Shown: in pieces, positions 1-9,445 of the stretch
Position numbering within the stretch: position 1 is the stretch's first letter
Layout: the number at the start of each line of letters is the position of its first letter
Assembly: GCA_913058185.1 (NCBI GenBank)
Contig: CAJXQX010000026.1
Location: forward strand, 1 to 44,328
Reading direction: 5' to 3'
DNA from: an uncultured Verrucomicrobiota bacterium
GTDB taxonomy: Bacteria > Verrucomicrobiota > Verrucomicrobiia > Opitutales > Opitutaceae
Length of the DNA: 44,328 nucleotides
Translations under genes and position numbers: made by a program
The notes under the pieces: generated by a model
What the model was told of the DNA's origin: nothing
The model's database searches: none
What the model saw: only the letters and a program-made list of their open reading frames with translations

Positions 1-274
1 GACCATAGATTTCCCGATTGGAAGTCTTGGGCTGAGGTTTGCCGTGGCCCAGCGATAGGAAGTCGGCGATAATCTTTTCTGCGGAGAGGCCGAGGTAGGT
101 CGAGTAGTTGCGCAGGAACCCGCGCACGTAGATGTCGGGCAGGTTCAGGTCGAACTGATTGCTCTCGAATTTGTGCAGGTAATCGCCGCGGACTTTCGTT
201 GCCTCGGAAGCTTCGCGGATGGAGATACCTTTACTCTTCCGTGCTTCTTCCAGTCGTTCGCCGATATTCTGCAT
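1..274 (-). CDS. RodZ-like helix-turn-helix membrane-morphogenesis protein (partial, N-terminal part only)
   Basis: Only the first 91 codons lie in the window; the gene runs off the left edge. The protein opens with MQNIGERLEEARKSKGISI, continues with an xRE/Cro-type helix-turn-helix and then the family block 'LPDIYVRGFLRNYSTYLGL', which is typical of the HTH_25 domain of RodZ-type proteins. In that family a cytoplasmic HTH binds MreB and is followed by one membrane span and a periplasmic DUF4115 domain; those parts would lie outside the window and cannot be checked. It is transcribed in the same direction as ftsK and starts 68 bases after ftsK ends, so the two may be cotranscribed. Family assignment is fairly sure. 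Use as a shape factor rather than a transcription factor is inferred from the family. Confidence 0.8.
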   Translation of the reverse strand, partial: MQNIGERLEEARKSKGISIREASEATKVRGDYLHKFESNQFDLNLPDIYVRGFLRNYSTYLGLSAEKIIADFLSLGHGKPQPKTSNREIYG

Positions 275-342
275 AGTCGTAAATTAGAACCGAGAAACTG
301 GAACTAGGAAGCGTGAAATCATGAATCGACGAGGGATTCGCC

Positions 343-2910
343 TTAGAGGCTGTCGAGGTCCACCAGGATCTCACGAGGACTCGAACCATTTTCAGGCCCG
401 ACAATGTTGTTGTCTTCGAGCTTATCGATGATGCGCGCGGCCCGATTGTAGCCAATCCGGAGGCGGCGTTGGATCATCGAAGTCGAAGCCCGTTTGGTGG
501 ACTTCAGCACATCCAAGGCGCGGTGGTAGAGCTCATCATCTTCGTCGGACGGAGTATCATCGTCGTCGCCCCCTTTGGGGGTGTCGGCGCTTTCGATTCT
601 CTCTTGCACGTCCTGCTTGTAGATCGGCAGGCCGTTGTATTTTTGCATGAACTCAACGATGTCCATGACCTCTTCGTCGGAGCAGAAGGCACCCTGCGAA
701 CGCACGAGGCGGGCCGTGCCAGGAGGTGAGAAGAGCATGTCACCCCGACCGATCAGATTCTCGGCCCCCTTGGAGTCCAAGATGGTGCGGGAGTCGATCT
801 GGGAGGCGACCTGGAAGGCGATCCGCGAGGGGAGGTTGGCCTTGATGACGCCTGTAATGACATTCACGGACGGACGCTGCGTCGCGATGATGAGGTGAAT
901 ACCGGCGGCACGAGCGAGCTGGGCAAGGCGGGCGATCGAGGTTTCGATCTCCGCGGGTGCCACCATCATGAGATCGGCGAGCTCATCGATAATAGCTACG
1001 ATGTAAGGGAGTTTCTCGGGCAGTTCGACTTCTTCATCATCTACGCCGGGCAGATCTGCCTGAGCCGGCGGTGCATCTGGCAGGTCGGCTTTGGCGTTCC
1101 GTTTCTTTCGGTTGTTGAAGCCGATGATGTTACGAACGTTGCACTTCGCGAAAAATTGGTAGCGCTGCTCCATCTCGGAGAGCAGCCATTTGAGCGCGCC
1201 GGGGACCATCTTGGGAGAGGTCACCACAGGGATGAGCATATGGGGGAGGGTGTTGAACACCTTCAGTTCGACCACCTTGGGATCGACCATGATCATGCGC
1301 ACTTCGTCGGGGGTCTTAGAATAGACGATCGAGGCGACGATGGAGTTGATACAAACGGATTTGCCCGAGCCGGTTGCACCCGCGATGAGCAAATGGGGCA
1401 TTTTCGCGAGATCGGAGACCAACGGCTTACCCGAGACATCTTTACCGAGAGCGATGGGCAGCTCGGCTTTATGAGAGGCCCAGTCTTGCGATTCGAGAAT
1501 CTCGCGCATACCCACTGCGGTCGGATGTTTGTTGGGCACTTCGACACCGACGGCGGCTTTGCCCGGGATGGGGGCGAGAATACGCACCGACTGGGCCCGC
1601 ATGCCTAAGGCGATATTTTTATCGAGTCCGGAGATTTTTTCGACGCGGACACCGGGGGCAGGCACGACTTCGTAGCGCGTGATGACCGGGCCGACGTGGA
1701 TTTCGCCGATCGAGACCTTGACGCCGAACTCTTCCAAGATGCGGAGAAGATTCTCGGCGTTGTTTTGGTGCTCCTCCTCGGAGTTTTCGTCGTGAGGTTT
1801 GGCCGGCTCGCTGAGTATGCTGAGGGGCGGGTATTTATAGTCGCCGGCCGCTTTCGGGGAGTCGGCGTTACGGGCTTTTTTGAGCTCCTCGGGTTTGACG
1901 ATGTTGAGCTCGAGTTTTTTGGGTTCCTCGCCTGAGGCCTCGGGGCCGGGATCTTTTTTGCGGGAGAGTCCGAGAACTTTGGGCGGCTCCCGCTTGGGCT
2001 CGGGTTTCGGCGCGGGTGCCGCTGGCTGGGGGATTGCAGCGGTTGAGGGCTGCTGGGTGACCGGTTTAACGGAAGGGAGTGAGGCGAGTGGATCCTCGGT
2101 GCCGCCAGCCAGCTTGATACCTTTGGGCGCTACATTACCGGCTTTCTTCGCTTCTTTGGCGGCGATCTTGTCGGCTGCGAGACGTTCTTTCTCGGCCAGT
2201 TTGTTTGCCTTGGCGGTTTCCTTTTCTTGGATTTTGAGACGTTTGCGCTCTTCTTTCGCGAGTTGTTTCTCCTGCGCCCGGGCTGCTGAGGCCTCAGCTC
2301 TGCGAGTGCGCCAATCTTGGAAGCTGGAGGTGATCTGATCGAACATCGCGGAGATGTTGCGGGTGAGAATGAACACCCATGCCATTACCAGCACGGTGCA
2401 CATCAACGACGCCGCCCCAAATACACCCACGGTTTCAGCGAGTAATACGTCGTAAATCCAGGCTCCAACGTGTCCGCCGAGACGGCCATCGGGAAAATAT
2501 TGGCTATTGGCAAAGAAATCGAGTTTCACCATCGCCGCTAAACTGCAGGCTGATGTGAGGGCGAATCCCATGGCGACGAAGCGATTCAACGCGAGGCGAC
2601 CGGCGTGGCGAATGGCGACCCAGAGTGACCAGAACGAGAAAACGGGGATCAGCCAGGCGCCTAATCCGAGCCAAATGAAGCTGAGTCGGGCGACATCAGC
2701 TCCTGCTTTACCCACTAAGTTTCGCTCCGTGGCACCAGTCGTATTGCTGGTGATAAATCCTTCTTGTAGAGGGCTATAGTTGAGATAGGCCACGGTTAAC
2801 CAGAGGCCCAGCAACAAGCAGATAATGGCCACAAGCCATTTCGGCCGGTGGAGGGGAGGAACGAATCCGGTTTTACCGGCCTTTGAGTTTGAAGTCTTGG
2901 ACTTGGCCAT
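343..2910 (-). CDS. ftsK: DNA translocase FtsK/SpoIIIE
   Basis: An 855-residue septal DNA pump that clears chromosome ends through the division septum and activates XerCD at dif. Four membrane segments are visible at about residues 24-45, 76-98, 107-128 and 155-182. A charged Lys/Glu/Ala-rich coiled linker (about 200-260) and a Pro-rich stretch follow, then the RecA-like motor with Walker A 'GATGSGKS' near residue 510 and Walker B 'IVAIIDELADLMM'. The C-terminal 60 residues ('STSMIQRRLRIGYNRAARII') are the winged-helix gamma domain that reads KOPS sites. The motor carries a short acidic/proline insert before Walker B. The ATG at 2908-2910 gives a normal N-terminus. It diverges from manA across a 123-base spacer and reads into the RodZ-like gene. 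Confidence 0.97.
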   Translation of the reverse strand: MAKSKTSNSKAGKTGFVPPLHRPKWLVAIICLLLGLWLTVAYLNYSPLQEGFITSNTTGATERNLVGKAGADVARLSFIWLGLGAWLIPVFSFWSLWVAIRHAGRLALNRFVAMGFALTSACSLAAMVKLDFFANSQYFPDGRLGGHVGAWIYDVLLAETVGVFGAASLMCTVLVMAWVFILTRNISAMFDQITSSFQDWRTRRAEASAARAQEKQLAKEERKRLKIQEKETAKANKLAEKERLAADKIAAKEAKKAGNVAPKGIKLAGGTEDPLASLPSVKPVTQQPSTAAIPQPAAPAPKPEPKREPPKVLGLSRKKDPGPEASGEEPKKLELNIVKPEELKKARNADSPKAAGDYKYPPLSILSEPAKPHDENSEEEHQNNAENLLRILEEFGVKVSIGEIHVGPVITRYEVVPAPGVRVEKISGLDKNIALGMRAQSVRILAPIPGKAAVGVEVPNKHPTAVGMREILESQDWASHKAELPIALGKDVSGKPLVSDLAKMPHLLIAGATGSGKSVCINSIVASIVYSKTPDEVRMIMVDPKVVELKVFNTLPHMLIPVVTSPKMVPGALKWLLSEMEQRYQFFAKCNVRNIIGFNNRKKRNAKADLPDAPPAQADLPGVDDEEVELPEKLPYIVAIIDELADLMMVAPAEIETSIARLAQLARAAGIHLIIATQRPSVNVITGVIKANLPSRIAFQVASQIDSRTILDSKGAENLIGRGDMLFSPPGTARLVRSQGAFCSDEEVMDIVEFMQKYNGLPIYKQDVQERIESADTPKGGDDDDTPSDEDDELYHRALDVLKSTKRASTSMIQRRLRIGYNRAARIIDKLEDNNIVGPENGSSPREILVDLDSL

Positions 2911-3033
2911 GTGGGTTGAATCGTCGAACCCTCCGAGGGGCTACGAGTGGATAGGAGGGATTTCATCTGTGCCGCCTGCCCGGTCAATTGTAAATCCCTC
3001 TCCCGGTATATCCGCAATTAACTTACTCTGCAT

Positions 3034-3987
3034 ATGAATCAAGTCATTCGATTTCAGCCTATTTACCAAGATCGAGTCTGGGGAGGTCGCGCGCTCGAGA
3101 CGGCTCTGCACCGTGAATTGCCCCATGATGGCCCAATTGGCGAAAGCTGGGAGGTGGTTGATCGGTCGGAGGCGCAATCTGTTTGCCGCGGCGGAACTCT
3201 CGATGGGGTTTCAGTCCGAGAGGCGCTACAACAACACCGCGCGGACATCATGGGACCGAGTTGGCCAGCGGATCGTCCGTTCCCGATTCTCGTCAAGTGG
3301 CTCGATTGTCGCGAACGCCTCAGTCTGCAGGTGCACCCGCCGGCGGAGATCGCTGGGGCACTGGGTGGTGAACCGAAGACCGAGAATTGGTTCATCGCGG
3401 AGACAGCAGGCGATGCAAATCTGATCGTAGGCCTGAAGCAGGGGGCGACGCGCGGAGAGTTCGCCGCCGCGCTCATCGATAATACGCTCGAATCATGCGT
3501 GCACCGTTTTCCGGTGCAGGAGGGCGATTCTATTTTAGTGGAGAGTGGCACCATTCACGCGATCGATGGCGGCAACCTGATCCTCGAGATTCAGCAAAAT
3601 TCCGACACCACCTACCGCGTTTACGATTGGGGTCGAGTGGGTCTCGACGGGAGTCCGCGGCAGCTACACATCGCCGAATCTCTCGCGTCGATCGAATGGG
3701 AGGGTGATGAACCAGAGCCGATCCGCGCGGCAAATGTGGAGGCGGTGATTGCTGATAGTCTGCTATTCCGAATCCGGCGCGTGCCGCTGGCTGCTGGCGC
3801 GAAATTGCATTTTGCGGCCGGCGAACAACCTCGGTTACTGAGCGTCGCCAAAGGCAGCGTGTCGATCGGCGGCGATGCCCACGATCTACTCAGTCGGGGC
3901 GACAACGTGCTTTTACCGTTTGGGGGTGAGTTTGAGTTTACGGCGACGGACGAGACTCTCGTATTGGTGACGGAGAACTTTGTATGA
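3034..3987 (+). CDS. manA: Mannose-6-phosphate isomerase, class I (short form)
   Basis: A zinc enzyme interconverting fructose-6-phosphate and mannose-6-phosphate, the entry to mannose-containing polysaccharides and GDP-mannose. At 317 residues it is the short type-I form. Visible family features are the N-terminal 'YQDRVWGG', the metal-site region 'LSLQVHPPAE' at about residues 91-100, and the second half-barrel 'SGTIHAIDGGNLILEIQQNS' with a metal-site His, followed by 'TTYRVYDWGR'. The ATG at 3034 is preceded by no clear Shine-Dalgarno sequence. The stop overlaps the start of the next gene by four bases (ATGA), implying translational coupling to the AsmA-like protein. No isomerase partner such as ManB/ManC is in the window. 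Confidence 0.92.
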   Translation: MNQVIRFQPIYQDRVWGGRALETALHRELPHDGPIGESWEVVDRSEAQSVCRGGTLDGVSVREALQQHRADIMGPSWPADRPFPILVKWLDCRERLSLQVHPPAEIAGALGGEPKTENWFIAETAGDANLIVGLKQGATRGEFAAALIDNTLESCVHRFPVQEGDSILVESGTIHAIDGGNLILEIQQNSDTTYRVYDWGRVGLDGSPRQLHIAESLASIEWEGDEPEPIRAANVEAVIADSLLFRIRRVPLAAGAKLHFAAGEQPRLLSVAKGSVSIGGDAHDLLSRGDNVLLPFGGEFEFTATDETLVLVTENFV

Positions 3988-4796
3988 GTGGGCGTCCCGG
4001 TTTTTCTGACGCTAGACGAGCGGGCGTCTTCGTGGGGCTGGTCGTCTTCATGCTCGTGATTGCGGCGGTCGCGGCGTTGGCGTGGATGGTTCTTTTGCCG
4101 CGCGTGATTACATCATCGGCCAGTGAACTCACTGGTTTCCCGACCCGGTTGGGCTCATTGCACGCCAATCCGTTTACGGGCGCATTCCACGGTGAGTCGC
4201 TCGTAATGAGTAACCCGACGGAGTGGGGCGGCGACGCTCTCGCTGAATTGGGGGAGGTTTCGGGCCGCGTGCATATCATGTCGCTACGAGGTAAGACGGC
4301 CCTTGTTGAGGACCTTACGATCCAGATCGACCGACTCGTCATCAAGGTGAACGCCGACGGTCGTACTAACGTCGAAGCGTTGGGCGAACGATTCAACTTC
4401 GTGGTGCCCACCGAACAGATTGAAACACCGCGTTATGTGACGGCAGGTTTCTTTGGTGGTGGAGAAGATCCAGAGGCGGTTTTGATCGAGCGACTGGTTT
4501 TGCGCATCGGGACGATTGAAATCCACGACCAAGGCACGAGCCCCGAGTCTCGAATTACCGACGAAATCAATTATGAGCACACTTATACCGACGTGCGGCG
4601 TTACGAGCAATTGATCACACCCGAACTGCTGGCCAGCTTGGCCAAATCACCCGCAACCCTGCACGTGCTTTTGTCCAGAGGTCTCCTGGGCGGGGCGGCC
4701 GGAAACGGTGCTGGAGGGATCCAACAGCTCATTGAACGGGCCGGTGGAGCCATAAATTCATTTTTGCAGGGACTTGAACAAACGGGAAAGCCGTAA
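3984..4796 (+). CDS. Membrane-anchored AsmA-like protein of unknown function
   Basis: A 270-residue protein with one strong N-terminal membrane span (about residues 13-38, rich in Val/Ala/Leu) followed by a soluble, presumably periplasmic part. The sequence after the span ('TGFPTRLGSLHANPFTGAFH', then 'ESLVMSNP' and 'INADGRTNV'-like text reading VNADGRTNVEAL) resembles the N-terminal beta repeat of AsmA/DUF748-type proteins, which handle lipid transport or envelope assembly. The C-terminal third ends in 'GGIQQLIERAGGAINSF' and is probably amphipathic helix. The gene overlaps manA by four bases and is followed 17 bases later by grpE. AsmA relationship is judged by eye; the specific role is unknown. 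Confidence 0.6.
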   Translation: MSGRPGFSDARRAGVFVGLVVFMLVIAAVAALAWMVLLPRVITSSASELTGFPTRLGSLHANPFTGAFHGESLVMSNPTEWGGDALAELGEVSGRVHIMSLRGKTALVEDLTIQIDRLVIKVNADGRTNVEALGERFNFVVPTEQIETPRYVTAGFFGGGEDPEAVLIERLVLRIGTIEIHDQGTSPESRITDEINYEHTYTDVRRYEQLITPELLASLAKSPATLHVLLSRGLLGGAAGNGAGGIQQLIERAGGAINSFLQGLEQTGKP

Positions 4797-4813
4797 GAAC
4801 GTAGTCCTTTACA

Positions 4814-5452
4814 ATGAACGATACGGCATCCAAATCCGACCACAACGATACCGAAGTGCCTGTTTCCCAACCGGAAACCGAAGCTGCTGAGACGACGGCT
4901 CCTGCCGCTGATTCAGCGACCGAAACTCAGGCCGAGGAGCAAATCGTTACCGAACTCACTCTCGAGCAACAGCTGGAGCAGGCTCAAAAAGACACTGCCG
5001 CCGCTAAAGAATTGCACCTTCGCGCCGTGGCAGACCTCGAGAACTTCCGTCGCCGCACGGCTCGGGAGAAGAACGATCTGCGGGCCTTCGCCGCCGCCAA
5101 TGTCGTCGAAGAGCTCATGCCTGTCCTTGATAACCTCGGCTTCGCACTCGTCGCGGCCCGCGCCGACAACGCCGAGCTTAAAGTGATCACTGATGGGGTA
5201 GAAATGGTAGGCACCCAGTTTAAAACCGCTCTGGGCAACCACGGCCTCAAAGAAATCAATCCGGTCAACGCAGCGTTCGATCCCAACCACCATGAAGCAC
5301 TTTCCCAGCAAGCCAGCGAAGAAGTCGCCGATGGCACGGTTCTCCAAGTCGTGCGCGTGGGTTATTCACTCAACGGCCGCTTACTGCGTCCTGCGTCCGT
5401 GATCGTATCCAGTGGCGCCGGAACCGAAGACGATGCCAAGCAGGATGCCTGA
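4814..5452 (+). CDS. grpE: Nucleotide exchange factor GrpE
   Basis: A 212-residue co-chaperone that releases ADP from DnaK. The N-terminal 60 residues are an acidic, Thr/Glu/Ala-rich disordered tail. The coiled coil follows ('LEQQLEQAQKDTAAAKELHL'), then the family signature 'RAVADLENFRRRTAREKNDL', and the C-terminal beta domain with 'NPVNAAFDPNHHEALSQQ', 'VVRVGYSLNGRLLRPASVIV'. Length and order match ordinary GrpE. It lies 38 bases upstream of dnaJ, a common arrangement; dnaK itself is not in the window. No CIRCE-type inverted repeat is visible in the 17-base gap upstream, so heat-shock control through HrcA at this point is not supported. Confidence 0.96.
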   Translation: MNDTASKSDHNDTEVPVSQPETEAAETTAPAADSATETQAEEQIVTELTLEQQLEQAQKDTAAAKELHLRAVADLENFRRRTAREKNDLRAFAAANVVEELMPVLDNLGFALVAARADNAELKVITDGVEMVGTQFKTALGNHGLKEINPVNAAFDPNHHEALSQQASEEVADGTVLQVVRVGYSLNGRLLRPASVIVSSGAGTEDDAKQDA

Positions 5453-5490
5453 TCGGCGCTGCACTTTAAACTCACTCAATTTTCGATAAC

Positions 5491-6672
5491 ATGGCTAAGG
5501 AAGATTTTTACGACCTACTCGGTGTCAGCCGCGAGGTCAGCGACGCAGAACTCAAAAAAGCTTACCGCAAAAAAGCGGTGAAGTATCACCCGGATAAAAA
5601 TCCGGATGACGCGGCAGCGGAAGAGAAGTTTAAGGAAATTTCGCACGCTTACGAAACCCTCAAGGACGCTCAGAAACGAGCTGCGTATGATCGTTATGGT
5701 CACGCCGCGTTCGAAGGCGGCGGTCGTGGTCCGGGCGGTATGAGCGGCGGCGGTGGAGGCGGTGGTTTCCACGACCCGTTCGACATCTTCCGCGAAGTAT
5801 TTGGCCAAGGCCAAGGCGGCGGCGGTGGAGGCGGTGGTGGTGGCGGAATCTTTGATGAGATGTTCGGCGGCGGTGGCCAAGGTGGCGGAGGAGGAGGCGG
5901 CCGTGATGGCAGCGACCTGCGCTACGATTTAGAAATCTCACTCAGTGATGCCGCCAAAGGCATCGAGAAAGAACTCTCGTTCCGCAAAGCCGCATCGTGC
6001 GAACGATGCGATGGCAGTGGAGCCGAACCTGGCTCCAAGAAGGTCACGTGCCCGACCTGTCGCGGCGCTGGTCAGGTGCAACGCAGTGGTGGTATCATCA
6101 CGTTTCGCCAGACGTGCCCGACCTGTGGTGGCGCTGGAACCAAGATTGAAAAGCCTTGTTCACGCTGTCGCGGCGAAGGCCGCGAAAACAAATCGGCGAA
6201 GGTCAAAGTTCGCATCCCGGCGGGAGTGGACACCGGTTCTCGTCTGCGTTCCGTCGGCAACGGCGAAGCCGGTTTATCTGGTGGCCAACCGGGTGATCTC
6301 TACATCGTGCTCACGGTCAAAGATCACGAGATCTTTGAGCGACAGGGCCAAGACCTGTTCTGTGAGATTCCGATCAAGTTCACTCTAGCTGTGCTCGGTG
6401 GCACGATCGAAGTGCCGACCCTGTTTGGTAAAGGTTCCCTGAAGATTCCAACGGGCACGCAAAGCGGCACCACCTTCCGACTGCGCGGCAAAGGTATGCC
6501 GTCACTGCGGGGCGGATCGCAAGGTGATCAACTGGTGCGGATGCACGTGGAAGTCCCCAAGAAATTGACCGACGAACAGCGCACCCTGTTGGAAGAGTTT
6601 GCCAGAGTAAGCGGCGATGCGGATCACCCGACCGGAGAAGGTTGGTTCGATAAAGCTAAGAAGTTCTTCTAG
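5491..6672 (+). CDS. dnaJ: Chaperone protein DnaJ
   Basis: A 393-residue type-I J-protein that delivers substrates to DnaK and stimulates its ATPase. The J domain covers residues 4-68 with the HPD motif ('[10 protein letters not shown]'). The Gly/Phe linker (about 72-140) is unusually rich in runs of Gly (up to ten or so in a row), encoded by long GGN tracts. Four zinc-binding CxxCxGxG repeats follow: [24 protein letters not shown] and CSRCRGEG. The C-terminal substrate domains end with '[12 protein letters not shown]'. It follows grpE and closes the manA-dnaJ block; a rho-independent terminator starts 29 bases after the stop codon. Confidence 0.97.
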   Translation: MAKEDFYDLLGVSREVSDAELKKAYRKKAVKYHPDKNPDDAAAEEKFKEISHAYETLKDAQKRAAYDRYGHAAFEGGGRGPGGMSGGGGGGGFHDPFDIFREVFGQGQGGGGGGGGGGGIFDEMFGGGGQGGGGGGGRDGSDLRYDLEISLSDAAKGIEKELSFRKAASCERCDGSGAEPGSKKVTCPTCRGAGQVQRSGGIITFRQTCPTCGGAGTKIEKPCSRCRGEGRENKSAKVKVRIPAGVDTGSRLRSVGNGEAGLSGGQPGDLYIVLTVKDHEIFERQGQDLFCEIPIKFTLAVLGGTIEVPTLFGKGSLKIPTGTQSGTTFRLRGKGMPSLRGGSQGDQLVRMHVEVPKKLTDEQRTLLEEFARVSGDADHPTGEGWFDKAKKFF

Positions 6673-6701
6673 GTCGATCTTGGTTCTAGCTCTGAAATTT
6701 C

Positions 6702-6732
6702 AAAGGTGTGATCGAGGGATCACGCCTTTTTT
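6702..6732 (+). terminator. Rho-independent terminator of dnaJ
   Basis: An AAGGTGTGATC arm pairs with GATCACGCCTT (one G-U pair) around a short GAGG-region loop, immediately followed by six T. It sits just after dnaJ and before the unrelated propeller gene. Confidence 0.88.
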
Positions 6733-6813
6733 GTGCGTAGGCAGTTTGGATATTTGCCTTTGAATAAATTGGCGCTCACCAGTCGATACTAACCACGGAA
6801 GGAACTTGGTATT

Positions 6814-8253
6814 ATGGAACGAATTTCGAAAACAATGAGATGGGGTCTAGCTCTGACCGGGATCGTCACCGGAGCGGTAGCCGCGGTCGTCGATATCGGG
6901 AATCGACGGGAGCTTTTTGTGGATCATGAGCTGATCGAATCCCTCGACGGGGTTTCCCTTCGTTTACATCAGCCTCGCAATGCCGGCCCCGCGTTTCAAT
7001 TCGATAAACCTTGGGAAGGAAAGTTCTCCGCTTCTGTGACGGTGCTTGATGACGACGGACTTTACCGGATGTATTACCGGGGTTTGCCGCGGGCCAATGG
7101 CGAATCGGAGGCGGTGACCTGTTATGCCGAATCACTCGACGGGGTGAATTGGGTGAAGCCGAATCTCGGACTTTTCGAAATCGAAGGGACGATGGACAAT
7201 AACGTGGTGATCGCGGTCAACGAACACGCCCGCGGCTTCAGTCCTTTCATTGATACACGACCCGGCGTTCCGGCGAGTGAGCGCTACAAAGCGATTGCCG
7301 GAGTGGAGACGAAGGGTCTGCTCGCCTTCGTTTCAATCGACGGTATCCGCTGGAAGCCATGGGGCGAAGGTTACATATTTACCGAGGGCATGTTCGATTC
7401 GCACAACGTCGTGTTCTGGTCCGAACACGAAGGGGCCTACGTGTGCTACTTTCGCACTTGGACCGAGGCAGGATTTAATGGCTTTCGCACCATCAGTCGC
7501 ACCACGTCACCGGACATGTTGAATTGGTCGAAGCCGGTGGCGATGAGCTTCGGCGATACGCCCATGGAACATCTCTACACGAATGGCACCTATCCGTATT
7601 ATCGCGCACCCCACATCTACGTGGGGTTGGCAAAACGCTTCCTCCCGGAGAAGGCCGCGTTATCGGTCAAGCAGACTCAAGCCCTCACCAAAGACCCCGA
7701 GCGAGGTTACGATTCGAGCGACGCGATTCTGATGACGACCCGGGGTGGCGATCGTTATGATCGCACCTTTATGGAGGCGTTTATTCGACCGGGCGATACG
7801 GCGGCGGATTGGGTTGCTCGTGACAACACGCCGGCGCTTGGCCTCGTGCCGGCCATGAACGGTAGGGAGCTCTACATTTATCGCATGTCACACTATGCGC
7901 AGGATACCTCGCATCTTTCACGACATGTTCTCCGCGTTGATGGATTCGTCTCGGTCCACGCGCCGTATGGCGGAGGAGAGTTGCTGACCAAACCCTTCCG
8001 GTTCAGTGGCAATCAGCTTGTCCTCAATTTTGAGAGCTCGGCCGCCAGTGAACTCCGAGTGGAGCTACAGGATGTAAATGGTGCGCCGATTGACGGATTC
8101 TCTGCCGCTGATTGTGAATTAATTTTCGGCAATGAGATCGACGGTGAAGTGCGCTGGACTGGCGACCGAGATCTCAGTGAGTTGGTCGGGCAAGAGGTGC
8201 GGATGCGTATCGAGATGAAAGACGCCGATCTTTATTCGTTTCAGTTTCGTTAG
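6814..8253 (+). CDS. Secreted GH43/GH32-like five-bladed beta-propeller protein
   Basis: A 479-residue exported protein. Residues 1-26 look like a signal peptide (basic 'MERISKTMRW', then a hydrophobic core ending near AVAAV). Text such as 'RELFVDHELIES', 'DDDGLYRMYYRG', 'YAESLDGVNWVKPNLGLFE' and 'SHNVVFWSEHEGAYVCYFRT' is typical of the uncharacterised glycosidase-like propeller proteins common in Planctomycetes and Verrucomicrobia. The C-terminal 80 residues form a separate small beta domain. Catalytic acids cannot be assigned by eye, so hydrolase activity is a family inference. A usable AAGGAA ribosome-binding site lies about 10 bases before the ATG. A decayed copy of this gene's 3' end lies 1.2 kb downstream, on the far side of the desaturase gene. 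Confidence 0.72.
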   Translation: MERISKTMRWGLALTGIVTGAVAAVVDIGNRRELFVDHELIESLDGVSLRLHQPRNAGPAFQFDKPWEGKFSASVTVLDDDGLYRMYYRGLPRANGESEAVTCYAESLDGVNWVKPNLGLFEIEGTMDNNVVIAVNEHARGFSPFIDTRPGVPASERYKAIAGVETKGLLAFVSIDGIRWKPWGEGYIFTEGMFDSHNVVFWSEHEGAYVCYFRTWTEAGFNGFRTISRTTSPDMLNWSKPVAMSFGDTPMEHLYTNGTYPYYRAPHIYVGLAKRFLPEKAALSVKQTQALTKDPERGYDSSDAILMTTRGGDRYDRTFMEAFIRPGDTAADWVARDNTPALGLVPAMNGRELYIYRMSHYAQDTSHLSRHVLRVDGFVSVHAPYGGGELLTKPFRFSGNQLVLNFESSAASELRVELQDVNGAPIDGFSAADCELIFGNEIDGEVRWTGDRDLSELVGQEVRMRIEMKDADLYSFQFR

Positions 8254-8386
8254 GATCCACTCCAGAGTCTCGTCATGCTTGCGACAACCCCGATCAGTTC
8301 GCAATTTAAGTTCTCCTCCGATCAAATCGAATTTCATCACCGTGATGGGTTCCTGTTAGTTGATGACGTTTCTCCAAAATAAATCC

Positions 8387-9427
8387 ATGAAAGAACCCAA
8401 AGATAGTTTTGTTAAAGGAATGCTATTAGCTCCATCGTATGGGTGGGAGCATGATGGTGAGTTAGTCGTCCCCTCACTCCTTGATTTGATTAAGGAGTGG
8501 TGTAAGAGAGTGAACATTGTAAGTTCAAAGAGGAATTGGTATACCTTTCTCTGCACCACATCTCTCTTTTTAACAGGTATAATATTTTTTGTATTTATGG
8601 CATTTTTCTTTGACTGGTTGTCGTTGATTGTAGCGCTCGTTTTCGCAGCCATAATTATGGGAACGCAGCAAACTATTTGGCACCATCGTTATGCCACTCA
8701 TCACGCCTTTAAGATTAAGTATAATTGGGTGAAAATTTTGCTCAGGAACATGGTTCCAAGATTCCTGTTGGAGGAAGTCTATGTCGTGCCGCATTACGTT
8801 CACCATGCTTTATCGGATAAACCCGGCGACCCGTATAACTCCAAAGGAGGTTTTTGGTATTGTATGCTTTCGGAGGAAAATCACCAATGCATCTCCCGGA
8901 AATTATCCGAAAACGATTACAAGAGAGTCCGGAATTTGTTGGTTCACTCGGGGGTGTATACCAATTCCTACAAAGAGTATCAAAAGTGGGGCACGGTAAC
9001 AAATCCACTGCATACGATTCCCAATGTGATCATGAATTGGGTTATTTGGTATGCGCTGCTGTATTTTATCGGAGGACATAGTCTCGCGACAGCGGTTATT
9101 GGAGCCAATTTCGTTTATCTGATCGCTCTCCGGTATTTTAATTATGACGGCCACGGAAGCGGTAAAGAAGCATGGCAGGATGGAGTAGATTTTGACCGAA
9201 CCAATCTCTCGGTTAACCAAGCCGTCTATGGGCTTGTTTCAGGTGAATGGCATAACAATCACCACCTCTTCCCGCGAAGTGCGAATACGGGATTTTTGGA
9301 TCATCAAATTGATTTTGCTTATCTAGCTATTGTGTTGATGAAAAAGGCCGGACTTGTGACCGATGTTGTTGATGCTAAGTCTGAATTTGATTCGAAATAT
9401 TCAGGGCATCAGAAGCGGAACCGATAA
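8387..9427 (+). CDS. Membrane fatty-acid desaturase, probably horizontally acquired
   Basis: A di-iron membrane desaturase of 346 residues from the ATG at 8387. ATG 8363 and TTG 8360 are alternative starts giving extra 'MTFLQNKS'-type residues; none has a clear Shine-Dalgarno sequence. The three histidine clusters are visible: 'WHHRYATHH', 'HYVHHALSD' and 'GEWHNNHHLFPRS', together with at least four hydrophobic spans (two around residues 60-95 and two around 210-240). Base composition differs strongly from its surroundings: 20 of 60 bases are G/C at 8581-8640 against 41 of 60 at 7801-7860 in the previous gene, and codons end in A/T much more often. It is clearly different from the cluster desaturase at 38973-40103. 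It may introduce a cis double bond into membrane acyl chains; position specificity cannot be read from the sequence. Confidence 0.85.
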   Translation: MKEPKDSFVKGMLLAPSYGWEHDGELVVPSLLDLIKEWCKRVNIVSSKRNWYTFLCTTSLFLTGIIFFVFMAFFFDWLSLIVALVFAAIIMGTQQTIWHHRYATHHAFKIKYNWVKILLRNMVPRFLLEEVYVVPHYVHHALSDKPGDPYNSKGGFWYCMLSEENHQCISRKLSENDYKRVRNLLVHSGVYTNSYKEYQKWGTVTNPLHTIPNVIMNWVIWYALLYFIGGHSLATAVIGANFVYLIALRYFNYDGHGSGKEAWQDGVDFDRTNLSVNQAVYGLVSGEWHNNHHLFPRSANTGFLDHQIDFAYLAIVLMKKAGLVTDVVDAKSEFDSKYSGHQKRNR

Positions 9428-9445
9428 TGTGAGCGCCTTAATTGA

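Noticed and set aside
895-1608. A 237-codon open frame on the plus strand opposite ftsK
   Set aside because: It is the antisense shadow of a conserved ftsK motor domain. Its protein is His/Gly/Asp-rich without family features.
5720-5910. Gly-codon (GGN) repeats suggesting a DNA repeat element
   Set aside because: They encode the Gly/Phe-rich linker normal for DnaJ, only longer than usual.
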